From assembly GCF_040655735.1 (NCBI RefSeq), contig NZ_JBFAKK010000016.1:62001-126000 (forward strand): DNA of 64,000 bases, in the 5' to 3' direction. Source of the DNA: Phytomonospora sp040655735 (GTDB taxonomy: Bacteria; Actinomycetota; Actinomycetes; Mycobacteriales; Micromonosporaceae). Of the stretch, positions 55,315-63,949 are shown piece by piece (the stretch's first letter is position 1; each line of letters opens with the position of its first letter). Under the pieces are notes generated by a model. The model saw only the letters and a program-made list of their open reading frames with translations. It did not search any database and had not been told where the DNA came from. A program made the position numbers and the translations under genes.

Positions 55315-56487
55315 TCAGCCTTTCCAGCCGCGCCGGCGTCCGCGCGGGACGGCGAAGCGCGCCACGGCGAGGACGATGACCGCGACCAGACCCACCGCAG
55401 CGACGAGCAGCGCCGCGTCCTTGACGGCGGCGAACTCGTCGACGGGCGGCACCGGCTGATCCACGCGTGGGGCGGCGACACCGTCGCTGGGCGTCAAGGG
55501 CGCGGTGATCGCCCGGTACGGGTCGACCTCACCGTGTCCGACCAGGTCGTTGCGCCCGCCGGGCGGATGGTTCGCGGTGGCCTTCATGCGCGCGACGACG
55601 TCCTCGGCGCTCAGATCCGGGTAGTAGGCGCGCAGCAGCGCGGCCGTGCCGGCCACGTAGGGAGCGGCGTAACTGGTGCCGCCGTTGGGATCCTGCCCGT
55701 ACCCGCCTCCGGCGGGCGCCGGACCGACGATCTCGACGCCGGGCGCGGCGATGCCGACCCACTCACCGGCCGTCGAGGACGAGACGTGGGCACCCTGCCG
55801 GTCGGTCCCGGCGACCGCGATCACCGACGCGTGCTCCAGCGCGTAGGCGGCCGGATAGATCTTCTCGCCCGGCTTCGAGGCGGTGTTCCCGGCGGCGGTG
55901 ACGACCACGACGTCGTGCTCGGCGGCGTAGGCGATCGCCTTGTCGAGCTCGCCGGTCCGCCGCGCGGTCAGCGAGAGGTTGATGACCTTCGCCTTGCGGT
56001 CGACGGCCTCCCGGATCCCCTGGGCGATGGGCAGAGTGTCGGCGTCGCTGCCGCTGGTCGACTTGTCGCCCCACACCCGGATCGGCAGGATCCGCGCCTC
56101 GGGGGCGATCCCGTGGAACAGAGTCTCGTGGTCCAGGCGCCCGGCGATCACGCCCGCGATGAGGGTGCCGTGGCTGGCCAGGTCGCAGTTCCACGGCAGC
56201 GCGTCGCGGGTGACGAAGTCGGCGCCGCCTTCGAGCCGCCCCTTGAGCGCGGGATGCTCCCCGACACCGGAGTCGACGACGGCGACCAGCACGCCCTCGC
56301 CCATCGTCAGCGGATAGACCCGCTCGGGCGCCAGCCGCAGCAGCGGCCACGGATCCTTGTACGCCTCGGTGCTGGAGAACGCCTCGCAGCCGGCGGCCCG
56401 GGCGGCGGGCGGGGCGAGCGCGATGACGGCGGCGGCGGCGAGCAGCGCGGTTCCCGTCGCGCCGATCCGCCTGAGGAGGGACGGCAT
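55315..56487 (-). CDS. mycP: Mycosin, T7SS subtilisin-like protease
   Basis: This protein has 390 residues. The signal peptide ends near PPAARAAG. The catalytic triad of subtilases is complete: Asp72 in VVDSGVG, His106 in ASHGT, Ser272 in GGTSYAAP, with the oxyanion Asn201 in AAGNTA. A Pro-rich linker and a membrane anchor at about residues 355-378 end it. Mycosins stabilise the ESX complex and cut some substrates. Its promoter carries the T7SS element. It is followed by a DUF4126 gene on the same strand, but further upstream. Confidence 0.95.
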   Translation of the reverse strand: MPSLLRRIGATGTALLAAAAVIALAPPAARAAGCEAFSSTEAYKDPWPLLRLAPERVYPLTMGEGVLVAVVDSGVGEHPALKGRLEGGADFVTRDALPWNCDLASHGTLIAGVIAGRLDHETLFHGIAPEARILPIRVWGDKSTSGSDADTLPIAQGIREAVDRKAKVINLSLTARRTGELDKAIAYAAEHDVVVVTAAGNTASKPGEKIYPAAYALEHASVIAVAGTDRQGAHVSSSTAGEWVGIAAPGVEIVGPAPAGGGYGQDPNGGTSYAAPYVAGTAALLRAYYPDLSAEDVVARMKATANHPPGGRNDLVGHGEVDPYRAITAPLTPSDGVAAPRVDQPVPPVDEFAAVKDAALLVAAVGLVAVIVLAVARFAVPRGRRRGWKG

Positions 56488-56493
56488 GGGGTC

Positions 56494-56526
56494 ACCCTAG
56501 AGCGAGGCGGGCCGTTCCGCTGTCCC
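56494..56526 (-). promoter_or_regulatory. T7SS promoter element before mycP
   Basis: On the reverse strand GGGACAGCGGAACGG (56526-56512) and TAGGGT (56499-56494), 27 bp from first G to first T. The -10 box lies 6 bp before the ATG, so the transcript is probably leaderless. Confidence 0.65.
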
Positions 56527-56543
56527 TCGGCACGGCGGCGGGG

Positions 56544-57164
56544 TCACATCTCGACGGTGGTCCCCGGTTCGCCCCGCCGCCTGGCCGCCCGCCGGGCGCG
56601 GCGGCGTTTGAGCCTGCGGATCATCACCACGGCCAGCCAGACGAGCGCGACGAGGAAGACGACGACGAGGATCGGCAGGAAGATCGCGACCAGGCTCATG
56701 CCCAGCGAGCCGCCGTCCTCGATGGTGCTCACGACCGGGGCGCCGACCCCGGCGGTCGTCGCGTTGACCACCGGCCGCACCAGCGCCTTGACGCCGTGCA
56801 CGGCCAGCGCCGACACGATCCCCACCGTCCAGCCGATCCAGGGCCGCTCGGCCAGCCAGGCCGAGTTGTCCACTTCGGTGGCCGCGGTGGTCGCGCTGAA
56901 CACCGCGCCGCCCGAGGCCGGCCGGATCGCGGTCTGGATGATGTCGTTGACGTGGTCGACCACCGGGACCTTGTCGACGACGACCTCGACCAGCAGCAGC
57001 ACGCTGAACAGGCCGATCGCCCACCACTGCCCCATCCAGTCGAATCCGGAGGGCAGCGCGACCTTGTCGGTGAAGTTGGAGGCCAGACCCACCACGAGCA
57101 GCGGGATATAGGCGTTGAAGCCGGCGGCCGTCGACAGGCCTAGGCCGGTGAGCGCGGCGAACAT
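56544..57164 (-). CDS. DUF4126 membrane protein
   Basis: This protein has 206 residues from ATG 57164. It has the DUF4126 pattern (GLGLSTAAGFNAYIPLLVVGL at the start, VDKVPVVDHVNDIIQTAIRPASGG in the middle), with four or five helices and a strongly basic tail (RRLKRRRARRAARRR). The family has no known function. It is probably independent of the T7SS genes on either side. Confidence 0.85.
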   Translation of the reverse strand: MFAALTGLGLSTAAGFNAYIPLLVVGLASNFTDKVALPSGFDWMGQWWAIGLFSVLLLVEVVVDKVPVVDHVNDIIQTAIRPASGGAVFSATTAATEVDNSAWLAERPWIGWTVGIVSALAVHGVKALVRPVVNATTAGVGAPVVSTIEDGGSLGMSLVAIFLPILVVVFLVALVWLAVVMIRRLKRRRARRAARRRGEPGTTVEM

Positions 57165-57217
57165 GGTCCATCCCGGCGGTCGAGGAGAGGGCTTGCTACC
57201 GGCCGAGGGTACGCGCC

Positions 57218-58348
57218 TCAGTCCACCGCGGGCGTGGTCTCGGCGGTGAACCCGGCCACCGCCGTCGGCGCCTCCCAGTCCTGATAGGACTGTGCCAGCC
57301 GGGCTCGGACGTCCACAAGGGACGCGTCGTCGTAGTTCTCCCGCACCGGCTGGACTTCCGTGCGCGCCTCGACGTCCATGCGCAGGCGGCGCGTCGAACC
57401 GTCGGGGACCTCGACGTTCAGCGACGTGCGCGCCGGTTCGCAGCCGGGCGCGCCGGCCGCCAGAGCCGGACCCGGTACCTCGAAACGGATCTCGTGCGTC
57501 CCGGGCGCCAGCATGTACCACCAGTGCGCCCACGACACCGGGTGCTCGCGACCGTCGATCCACAGGCGGGGACGCGGCGCCCAGCCGTGCGGAGAGGTCG
57601 ACGACTCCACCGGGAAGCCGTTCATCCGCACCGTGTGCGCCAGCCGCGCGTCGATCAGCAGGCCCGCACGGCCCGCCTGCGCGGCCGGGATCCGGCGCGG
57701 CGTGTGGCCCAGCAGTACGCCGGTGCCGCTCGCCGTGGTCACCGGGCGCGGCTCGTCGGCGGCCTCGGCCCGGTAGCGCTCACCGCGCCGCCGAACCCCG
57801 ACCTGCCAGGCGATCGTGACCAGCAGACCGGCCAGGATCAGTCCCGCCGACACCGCGGCCGTCGCGCCGCCGAGTGACTCCGATGCCCCCGATCGGCTCA
57901 GTACCACCGGAGTGGCCGCCAGGAAAACCAGGAACAGCAGCCACGGCCGCAGGGTCGTCCCGACGATCCGCGACGGCGGCGCGGTCAGCACCCCGTCGAG
58001 GGCGAAACCGTGCGGGGCGGCGTACTCCAGCTCGACGAGCTCGCCGGCGGCCACCTCGACCAGCCGCGAGCCCTCGACATGGTCGCGGCGCACCTCGACC
58101 AGGTGCTGCCCCGGCGCGACCACCGCGACCATCCGGCCGTAACCGTGCCACAGTGGACGGTCGTCGATCCCGACCGCGCGAGGACGGGCCGGGCGGTTGT
58201 AGTCCCAACGCGTGTTGTTCCACGTGCGCACCGAGATGCCGCCGTGCCCCGGCGGGAGCGCCGGCGCGGCCCGGCCCTCGGGCCACGGCAGCACCGGCAC
58301 GGCCGGGTCGGCGAAGGGCTTCGCCTCGACCATGTCGGCGAGCTTCAC
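57218..58348 (-). CDS. Membrane protein of T7SS accessory cassette A
   Basis: This has 376 residues from a GTG that overlaps the upstream stop by one base (TAGTG). It has two membrane helices in the centre (about residues 150-215), flanked by soluble parts. The N-terminal half has APGQHLVEVRRDHVE, and the C-terminal half repeats the idea in WAHWWYMLAPGTHEIRFEV. The protein at 61641 shares both features, including DGREHPVSWAHWW-like DGRELALPWGRWL. I do not recognise the family. The repeated APG-H-E/V pattern suggests two beta-sandwich domains. Confidence 0.72.
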   Translation of the reverse strand: MKLADMVEAKPFADPAVPVLPWPEGRAAPALPPGHGGISVRTWNNTRWDYNRPARPRAVGIDDRPLWHGYGRMVAVVAPGQHLVEVRRDHVEGSRLVEVAAGELVELEYAAPHGFALDGVLTAPPSRIVGTTLRPWLLFLVFLAATPVVLSRSGASESLGGATAAVSAGLILAGLLVTIAWQVGVRRRGERYRAEAADEPRPVTTASGTGVLLGHTPRRIPAAQAGRAGLLIDARLAHTVRMNGFPVESSTSPHGWAPRPRLWIDGREHPVSWAHWWYMLAPGTHEIRFEVPGPALAAGAPGCEPARTSLNVEVPDGSTRRLRMDVEARTEVQPVRENYDDASLVDVRARLAQSYQDWEAPTAVAGFTAETTPAVD

Positions 58349-59355
58349 TACTTGTCCTTGTCCAGGCCGTCCTCGATGTCCTGTTCGGACATGTCCGGGC
58401 CGTTGTTGGCCGCGGCCTGCTCGGCGCCGGAGGCGGCCGAGGCGCCCGAACCGGAGTAGGTCGTCCAGCCCTTGAGCGAGTTGCCCATGACCTGCATCGC
58501 GGTCTTGACGTCGAAGGCGCGGAAGGCCTGGAGTTCGGTGACGTTGCGGGCGACGGCCTGGCGCAGGCTCGGCGGGAGCAGCTTGTTGAGGAAGTTGCCG
58601 ATCTTGGCCAGGAAGCTCACCACGGTGTCGATGATCTTCACCGCGCGGCTCGTCTGGACCGCCGTGGTCGTCGTGGTCGCCACACCGGCGGCGGCCGTGG
58701 AGGCGCCCGCCGTGGGGACGGCCGCGGCCATCGCCGCGATCCACGTGACGATCATCCACTCGACGAGCGTGGCGATCAGGCCGATGATGATCTGCTGGGC
58801 GGCCGACATCAGCTTGGAGAACATGACCAGCAGGCTGGCCACGCTGTTGACCTCCTCGGCGGTGGCCTTCACGGCCTCGCTGAAGGTGCCCAGACGGGCC
58901 TTGGCCGCCTCGGCGTCCTTGCCCTTCCAGGTGACCAGGCCGTCGTCGGCGGCCTGCTTGGTCGCGTCTCCGAGTGCCGGCAGCGCCTCGGCGGCCTGCT
59001 TCCACTTGTTGGCGTAGCCCTCGACCCGCTCGGCGTTGCCGGTGACCAGGCTCAGCAGGTCCTCAAGCGGCTGGAAGAAGTCGATCAGGAAGGTCAGGCC
59101 CGCCGTGATCAGCCAGTTCAGCGGGTCGGCGACGAAGGAGATCGCGTTGCCCGCGAAGTCCATGACACCGGCGAACAGGGCGTCCATGTCACCCTTGGCG
59201 ATGCCCTCGACGAAGGTGTTCTTGGTCGCCTCGACCAGCGGGATCGTCGACACCGGGTCGGTGTCGACGGCCGCGGTCGGGCCCATGTTCCCGGCGTACT
59301 GGCTGTCCGCGTCGTCATTGCTGACGTAGGCGTCGTTGCCGTCGTTTTCGCTCAC
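58348..59355 (-). CDS. Large WXG-like membrane-associated protein, cassette A
   Basis: This has 335 residues from a GTG that overlaps the previous stop (TAGTG). An acidic N-terminus precedes a hydrophobic helix pair (LNWLITAGLTFLIDFFQPLEDLL). A helical domain follows with the turn TWKGKDAEAAKARL. Another hydrophobic stretch near residue 190 (IIIGLIATLVEWMIVTWIAAM) precedes an Ala/Thr-rich stretch. The protein at 62936 has the same order and similar sequence (FLIDFIQPLEDMLGMVTGN, NWQGEASAVAKQRL). The layout recalls WXG-type toxin or pore N-termini exported by T7SS. Confidence 0.75.
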   Translation of the reverse strand: MSENDGNDAYVSNDDADSQYAGNMGPTAAVDTDPVSTIPLVEATKNTFVEGIAKGDMDALFAGVMDFAGNAISFVADPLNWLITAGLTFLIDFFQPLEDLLSLVTGNAERVEGYANKWKQAAEALPALGDATKQAADDGLVTWKGKDAEAAKARLGTFSEAVKATAEEVNSVASLLVMFSKLMSAAQQIIIGLIATLVEWMIVTWIAAMAAAVPTAGASTAAAGVATTTTTAVQTSRAVKIIDTVVSFLAKIGNFLNKLLPPSLRQAVARNVTELQAFRAFDVKTAMQVMGNSLKGWTTYSGSGASAASGAEQAAANNGPDMSEQDIEDGLDKDK

Positions 59356-59693
59356 TACTCTTTCCCACCTGACAGCTTGTCGAGGAAGCGTTCGAACGCC
59401 TTCGAAAGGCCCTCGTCGAGCTCCTGGTAGGTCTCGGCCGTCGTCCGGACGGCCTCTCCCTGTGCGTCGAGCGCGTCGCCGATCATCTTGATGTGGTCGC
59501 GGACCTCATCGGCCTTGCCCTGGTAGAAGGGCCACATGAAGGCCATCCCGAGAGGGCCCCACAGAGCCATCGGCGGGTCGGCCTCCTTGGCCAGCGTCTC
59601 GATCTGTTCGGCGCTGGTCTTGAGGGCCTTGAGGACCTCGGCGGTGTTCTTCAGCTCGTCCGTCGGGGTGTAGATCCCGTCACCGTTGCCCAT
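59355..59693 (-). CDS. Small WXG-like helical protein, cassette A
   Basis: This 112-residue, all-helical protein has a central turn (MALWGPLGMAFMWPFYQGKADEV) and coiled-coil arms, of the size of WXG100 proteins. It is probably the partner of the following 335-residue protein, with which it overlaps by one base. In cassette B the position upstream of the related gene is occupied by a frame that enters the right edge, so the pair may be duplicated as well. Confidence 0.72.
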   Translation of the reverse strand: MGNGDGIYTPTDELKNTAEVLKALKTSAEQIETLAKEADPPMALWGPLGMAFMWPFYQGKADEVRDHIKMIGDALDAQGEAVRTTAETYQELDEGLSKAFERFLDKLSGGKE

Positions 59694-59800
59694 GACTCAC
59701 CTCCCTGTCGTGTCGCGTCCGCGCATCCGGCTTCGAGGCGAGCTTAGCCAGGGTGTCAATCTCACCGAAAGGTCCGCCGCGGCGGCACAGGTGGCCGCCC

Positions 59801-60241
59801 CTAGTACCGGCGGTCGTCGCGGCGGCGCTCCAGCGAATCCTGCACGTCACCGGGGATCGAGTCCTTCACCATCGACATGATGTCGATCGTCGAACTCATC
59901 TTCGCGGCGATCTCGGCCATCTTCAGCGCGTGCGCGGCCTGCGCCTGCTTGATCGCCTGCACCACCATCTGCCCCACGTAGGACAGGCGGCCGAGCACAC
60001 CGTCGGGGATCTCGATCGTCACGACCTGGCCGTTGTCGTCGACCTCGACGCGCACGGAACCGTCGTCGGAGAAGCCCTCCGACGTGAGGTCGCCGGCCTC
60101 CTCGCGCGCCTCGACGTACTTGCGCAGCGACTCGTCGGCGTTCTTGCGCAGCGTCTCCAGGTGCGCCAGCATCGACTCGACGTCGCCCCACTGCCTGCCG
60201 CGAGCGCGGACGCGGTCGCCGAGCGGACTGTCCGGCCCCAT
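59801..60241 (-). CDS. YbaB/EbfC-like protein, cassette A (second)
   Basis: This has 146 residues: a helical start (MLAHLETLRKNADESLRKY), a YbaB-like beta core (SDDGSVRVEVDDNGQVVTIEIPDGVLGRL), a helix (VVQAIKQAQAAHALKMAEI) and a tail ending in IPGDVQDSLERRRDDRRY. The protein at 60773 ends in MPGDVNETLRARQDERRRGY, so the two are paralogues. YbaB proteins bind DNA, but T7SS loci contain YbaB-like members such as mycobacterial EspL with chaperone-like roles. It overlaps the upstream gene by one base. Confidence 0.8.
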   Translation of the reverse strand: MGPDSPLGDRVRARGRQWGDVESMLAHLETLRKNADESLRKYVEAREEAGDLTSEGFSDDGSVRVEVDDNGQVVTIEIPDGVLGRLSYVGQMVVQAIKQAQAAHALKMAEIAAKMSSTIDIMSMVKDSIPGDVQDSLERRRDDRRY

Positions 60242-60609
60242 CAGAACTCCTCGGTCGTTTCGCGCTTGTTCTCTTCCCGCACGCGCTGGATCTCACCGGC
60301 CGACGGCAGACCGTTCAGCGCGGCCGGCGTGGTGCCCGCGTTCTCGCCCATCAGGCCCGACAACTGCTCGCTGAGCTCGGCGTTCATCTGCATCGCGGCC
60401 CGCTTGATCTGCTCCAGGATCAGCTCGCCCAGCTCGGCGCCGCTGTACTTCGAGGCGCGGCTGGTCAGCTCGACGTCGATGACCGCGCCACCGGGTCCGA
60501 CCACGACCTTGACGGCATAGTCCTCGCTGAACACTTCGGTGCGGGCCTCGGCGACGATCCGCTGGATCTCGCGGGCCCGGTGCTGTATGTCCTGACCGAA
60601 GTCAGCCAT
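60241..60609 (-). CDS. YbaB/EbfC-like protein, cassette A (first)
   Basis: This 122-residue protein has a YbaB core: DYAVKVVVGPGGAVIDVELTSRASKYSG in pieces, then ELGELILEQIKRAAMQMNAEL. Its closest neighbour in the window is the product at 61198 (VGPGGAVLDVEVTTRALGRSG). It is the first gene of the cassette, preceded by a 163-bp gap with a TAACGT box. The likely role is to dimerise with the second YbaB-like protein. Confidence 0.82.
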   Translation of the reverse strand: MADFGQDIQHRAREIQRIVAEARTEVFSEDYAVKVVVGPGGAVIDVELTSRASKYSGAELGELILEQIKRAAMQMNAELSEQLSGLMGENAGTTPAALNGLPSAGEIQRVREENKRETTEEF

Positions 60610-60772
60610 GTGCCGTACCTTCCATCTCGGTCACCCGGCGGGCCGTGCTCGTGCCCGGTGCGTCGGCTCACGTTAGCGGGTCCTGTCTACCGGTGTCGAA
60701 CGCCGCCCAGCCGCAGTTCAGGCACCCGTTTCGAGCCGGTTCGCCCCGGTGGGCACGCGTGCGGGAAGGTCG

Positions 60773-61201
60773 TCAGTAGCCGCGGCGGCGCTCGTCCTGG
60801 CGCGCCCTCAGGGTCTCGTTGACATCACCGGGCATCTGGCCGCGCATCTTGGCGACCAGGCCGAAGGGGTCGGCGTCGCCGAGACGCTCCACCAACTCGA
60901 CCATCTTCGCCGAGTGCACCACCTTCGCCTGCCGGATCGCCTGCATGATCGAGTGGTTGAGCCGGCCGAGACTGCGCAGCGCGGCGTCGCTGATCTCGAT
61001 CTTCTCCAGCCCGCCGGCGTCGTCGAGGACCACGCGCACCATGCCGTCGTCGGAGAGCGCCTCGGCCCCCCGGTCCTCCATGCCGCCCAGCGCGTCCTCG
61101 AAGCCCTTGAGCAGCTTCTCGGTCTGCTCCTGCAGCCGCTCCAGCTTCGCCAGTACCGCGTCGGGGTCGGCCGCCCGTTCACCGCCGAAAGGGTTCGTCA
61201 C
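60773..61201 (-). CDS. YbaB/EbfC-like protein, cassette B (second)
   Basis: This 142-residue protein has the same plan as the one at 59801: an N-terminal helix, core SDDGMVRVVLDDAGGLEKIEISDAALRSL, helix IMQAIRQAKVVHSAKMVELV and a PGDV tail. It overlaps the upstream YbaB-like gene by 4 bp. It is the last gene of cassette B. Confidence 0.8.
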   Translation of the reverse strand: MTNPFGGERAADPDAVLAKLERLQEQTEKLLKGFEDALGGMEDRGAEALSDDGMVRVVLDDAGGLEKIEISDAALRSLGRLNHSIMQAIRQAKVVHSAKMVELVERLGDADPFGLVAKMRGQMPGDVNETLRARQDERRRGY

Positions 61202-61593
61202 CGCTCCTGCTCCCTCTCCATGCCCTCGCGCTCCACGCGCAGCGCCTCGCGCTCACTGCGGACCTCGGCGAGGGTCGGCATGCCCGACCCGTCGAGCCCG
61301 CCGCCGACTCGCGCGGCGCCCTCGGCGCCGAGGAGTTCGGCCATCTTCTCGTTCAGCTCCATGTTCAGCCGGCGCTCGGCCTTCTTCACCTCGGCCACCA
61401 CCAGCTCGCCGATCTCGTCGCCGCTGCGACCGAGGGCGCGCGTGGTGACCTCGACGTCGAGGACGGCCCCGCCGGGGCCGACCGTGACGCGCACGGCGTG
61501 GTCGTCGCTGACGCTCTCGACGCTCGCGGCCTCGATGAGGCCGCGCAGCTGCTCGGCCTGTGCCTGCAACCGACGGCCGTCGGGCTCGGTCAT
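61198..61593 (-). CDS. YbaB/EbfC-like protein, cassette B (first)
   Basis: This has 131 residues from ATG 61593, chosen because GGAGG lies 7 bases upstream and the length then matches the paralogue at 60241. A GTG at 61644 overlapping the upstream stop is the alternative. The core DDHAVRVTVGPGGAVLDVEV and helix ELVVAEVKKAERRLNMEL are YbaB-like. It is followed by the second YbaB-like gene with a 4-bp overlap. Confidence 0.8.
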   Translation of the reverse strand: MTEPDGRRLQAQAEQLRGLIEAASVESVSDDHAVRVTVGPGGAVLDVEVTTRALGRSGDEIGELVVAEVKKAERRLNMELNEKMAELLGAEGAARVGGGLDGSGMPTLAEVRSEREALRVEREGMEREQER

Positions 61594-61640
61594 GTCCACT
61601 CCTCCGTTTTGCCTGCGCGGATGATCTTCCACCCCGATGG

Positions 61641-62840
61641 TCACATGGGCTGGGGCGCCCGATCAACGGCCATGGCCGCGAAACGTCGCAGGGCGGGCCG
61701 CTCCCCTTGCGACTGCATGGTCATCACGACCGTGTAGCCGGCCTGTTCGACCTGCCCGGCGGTGACCGTCACCGTCCGCCGCACCTGGGAGTCGGCGAGG
61801 TCGACGACGGTCGCGTGGTCGGTGAGCGCCGGCGACGGGGGCGGCGTCGCGAAGGCCAGCTCGTGCGTGCCCGGCGCCAGCGGCACCAGCCAGCGGCCCC
61901 ACGGCAGCGCCAGCTCACGGCCGTCGACGGCGAAGCGCACCGGCCCCACCCAGGGACGATGCGGCAAGGGCAGCGGCTCCCCGATGCGCAGCAGGTTCTC
62001 GGTCAGCTCGCGCCGCCGGGCGCCCTGCGCGCCGTCGGCGAGCAGCTCGCCGAGCCGGTCGCGGCTGTTCGGGCTGACGGCGAAGACCGCCTCGACGACG
62101 ACGCCGCCCATCCCGGCCGGAGGGGCCGGGACCTCGCCCTCGGCGGGGAGCAGCACCAGACCGGGCGCGAGCGCCGGAGTCGGCGCGGCCCGCAGCGCGC
62201 GCCGGGTCCCGGCGGCGCGGACGAAACCGACCGTGAACACCGCCAGCGGCGCCACGACCACCAGCGCCCAGCCGGACAGGCGCAGCGCCGTCCCGGCGCC
62301 GCCGGCCATGTCGGCGGCCCGGCCGATCATGAACGAGGCGGCGTAGGCGGCCAGCGCGAACACGGCGAGCCCCGCCCACACGTGGTTCTGCCGGATCTTG
62401 GGCGCCAGCCGCACCGCACCGCGCGGCCCGAGCGCGGTCTCCTTCTCCTCGGGATCATGGCGCCACGGCGCGCAGTGCAGGTAGTCGAGTTCGGCCGAGG
62501 CGCCCGCCGCGACCGACACGACCTGCGTCAGTCGCGAGCGCCCCGCCTGGACCTCCAGGACGTGCTCGCCGGCGGGCAGCACGATCCACGCCCGCCCCCA
62601 CCCCTGCGTCACCGGACGCGAGCCGATCAGGACGACCGGCGGTTGCGGCCGGGGAGCGCCGGTCCCGAAGCCGCCGCTGAAGACGCCGCCGACCCGCAGG
62701 TCGAGGACACCGTGCCCGGCCGGCACCGAGGCCGGCGCGACGGGGGTGGTCTCCACCCGCGCGGGGCTCTCCGGATGCCGCGACAAGGCCCACTCGGGGC
62801 GCGGCGGGCCCCAGATCACGCGCTGGACGGAACCGATCAC
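61641..62840 (-). CDS. Membrane protein of T7SS accessory cassette B
   Basis: This protein has 399 residues from a GTG. It is related to the 376-residue product at 57218. An N-terminal beta-type domain contains LPAGEHVLEVQAGRSRL. Two membrane helices follow (HVWAGLAVFALAAYAASFMIG and SGWALVVVAPLAVFTVGFV). The C-terminal domain contains DGRELALPWGRWLVPLAPGTHELAF. Its end nearly abuts the YbaB-like pair. In cassette A the equivalent gene is last instead of second, so gene order has changed since the duplication. Confidence 0.72.
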   Translation of the reverse strand: MIGSVQRVIWGPPRPEWALSRHPESPARVETTPVAPASVPAGHGVLDLRVGGVFSGGFGTGAPRPQPPVVLIGSRPVTQGWGRAWIVLPAGEHVLEVQAGRSRLTQVVSVAAGASAELDYLHCAPWRHDPEEKETALGPRGAVRLAPKIRQNHVWAGLAVFALAAYAASFMIGRAADMAGGAGTALRLSGWALVVVAPLAVFTVGFVRAAGTRRALRAAPTPALAPGLVLLPAEGEVPAPPAGMGGVVVEAVFAVSPNSRDRLGELLADGAQGARRRELTENLLRIGEPLPLPHRPWVGPVRFAVDGRELALPWGRWLVPLAPGTHELAFATPPPSPALTDHATVVDLADSQVRRTVTVTAGQVEQAGYTVVMTMQSQGERPALRRFAAMAVDRAPQPM

Positions 62841-62935
62841 TCACATCACCTCTCGGCGGGCCCGCGCCCGTCGGGCCGGCCGCTGTCGTCACGCTCGTCA
62901 CGCCCGAGTCCCGGTCGACCGGGACCGCGCGGGCG

Positions 62936-63898
62936 TCAGTTCATCGCGTCGGCGATCTGCGGGTTCGTCATCCCGGTGTTCGAACCGGCCTCGGTCTCGG
63001 CCTTGCCGATGATGCCCGGGAGCGCCTTGATGAGCGCGAAGCCGTTGCCGAGCGCCTGGACGCCGATCTTGGCCTTCTCCAGGATCTTCGCGATCGCCTG
63101 GAAGATCTGACTGCCCCGCCGCATCGCCGAGGTGACCTGCAGGACCGCCCGGCTGTAGGACATCAGGCTCTCGGCGACGAACACCGCGATCGAACCGCCG
63201 AAGGAGACGCCCGAGGTCGCCGCGGCCACCATCCACGCGATGATCCGGTTGGAGACGAAGGCGCTGATGATGCCCTTGATGACGTCCTGCGCGACACCCG
63301 CGAGAGCCTTCGCCAACTCCAGCACGCTCTCCAGGGTGGCGATCTGGCCGCCGACGGCGGCGATCGCGTCGCCGAACTCGCCGAGCCGCTGCTTCGCCAC
63401 GGCCGAGGCCTCGCCCTGCCAGTTGCTGAGGTCGCTGGCGCCGACGGACTTGACCTGCTCGCCGAGCGGTTCGAGCGCCGAGCGGACCCGGCCCCACTTC
63501 TCGGTCTCGGCGCCCATCCGCTCCGGGTTGCCCGTGACCATGCCGAGCATGTCCTCAAGGGGCTGGATGAAGTCGATGAGGAAGCCGATGCCGGCGTTGA
63601 CGAGGAAGCCGATCGGGTCGACCATCAGCAGGCCGATGTTGGCGGCCATGTCGGTGATCTGGATGCCGACGTCGGCGATGCTGCCGCCGACCTCGCTGCC
63701 GTCGCCGATGTTCTTGAAGGCCTTGCCGATGCCGTCGACGTTGCTGGCGAACGGCGTGCTGTCGATGAGGTCGCTGCCCTGCGTGTTGGCGTAGCTGGAG
63801 CCCGAGCCCCAGTCGCCGCCGAGGAGCGAGCCGTTCGAGTCGCCGTGGCCGTCGTCGTTGGTGACGTCGGTGTCCTTGCTGGGGTCGGTTTCTCCCAT
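62936..63898 (-). CDS. Large WXG-like membrane-associated protein, cassette B
   Basis: This 320-residue protein is related to the 335-residue one at 58348: an acidic N-terminus with Gly/Ser, two hydrophobic helices (IGFLVNAGIGFLIDFIQPLEDML), the turn SNWQGEASAVAKQRL, and a hydrophobic segment around residue 215 (FVSNRIIAWMVAAATSG). A likely partner gene lies upstream beyond the edge. It is probably a T7SS-dependent pore, effector or assembly factor; the role is not provable from sequence. Confidence 0.75.
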   Translation of the reverse strand: MGETDPSKDTDVTNDDGHGDSNGSLLGGDWGSGSSYANTQGSDLIDSTPFASNVDGIGKAFKNIGDGSEVGGSIADVGIQITDMAANIGLLMVDPIGFLVNAGIGFLIDFIQPLEDMLGMVTGNPERMGAETEKWGRVRSALEPLGEQVKSVGASDLSNWQGEASAVAKQRLGEFGDAIAAVGGQIATLESVLELAKALAGVAQDVIKGIISAFVSNRIIAWMVAAATSGVSFGGSIAVFVAESLMSYSRAVLQVTSAMRRGSQIFQAIAKILEKAKIGVQALGNGFALIKALPGIIGKAETEAGSNTGMTNPQIADAMN

Positions 63899-63949
63899 GG
63901 GGGCAGTCCTTAGGGGTGTGTTCGCGTATGCCGGGGTCGCGAGGTTCGT

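Noticed and set aside
59694..60772. GGGACAGCGG-type promoter elements before the accessory cassettes
   Set aside because: The gaps before 59693 and 60609 have TAAGCT or TAACGT boxes but no GGGACAG at the right distance, so I did not include these genes in the motif set.
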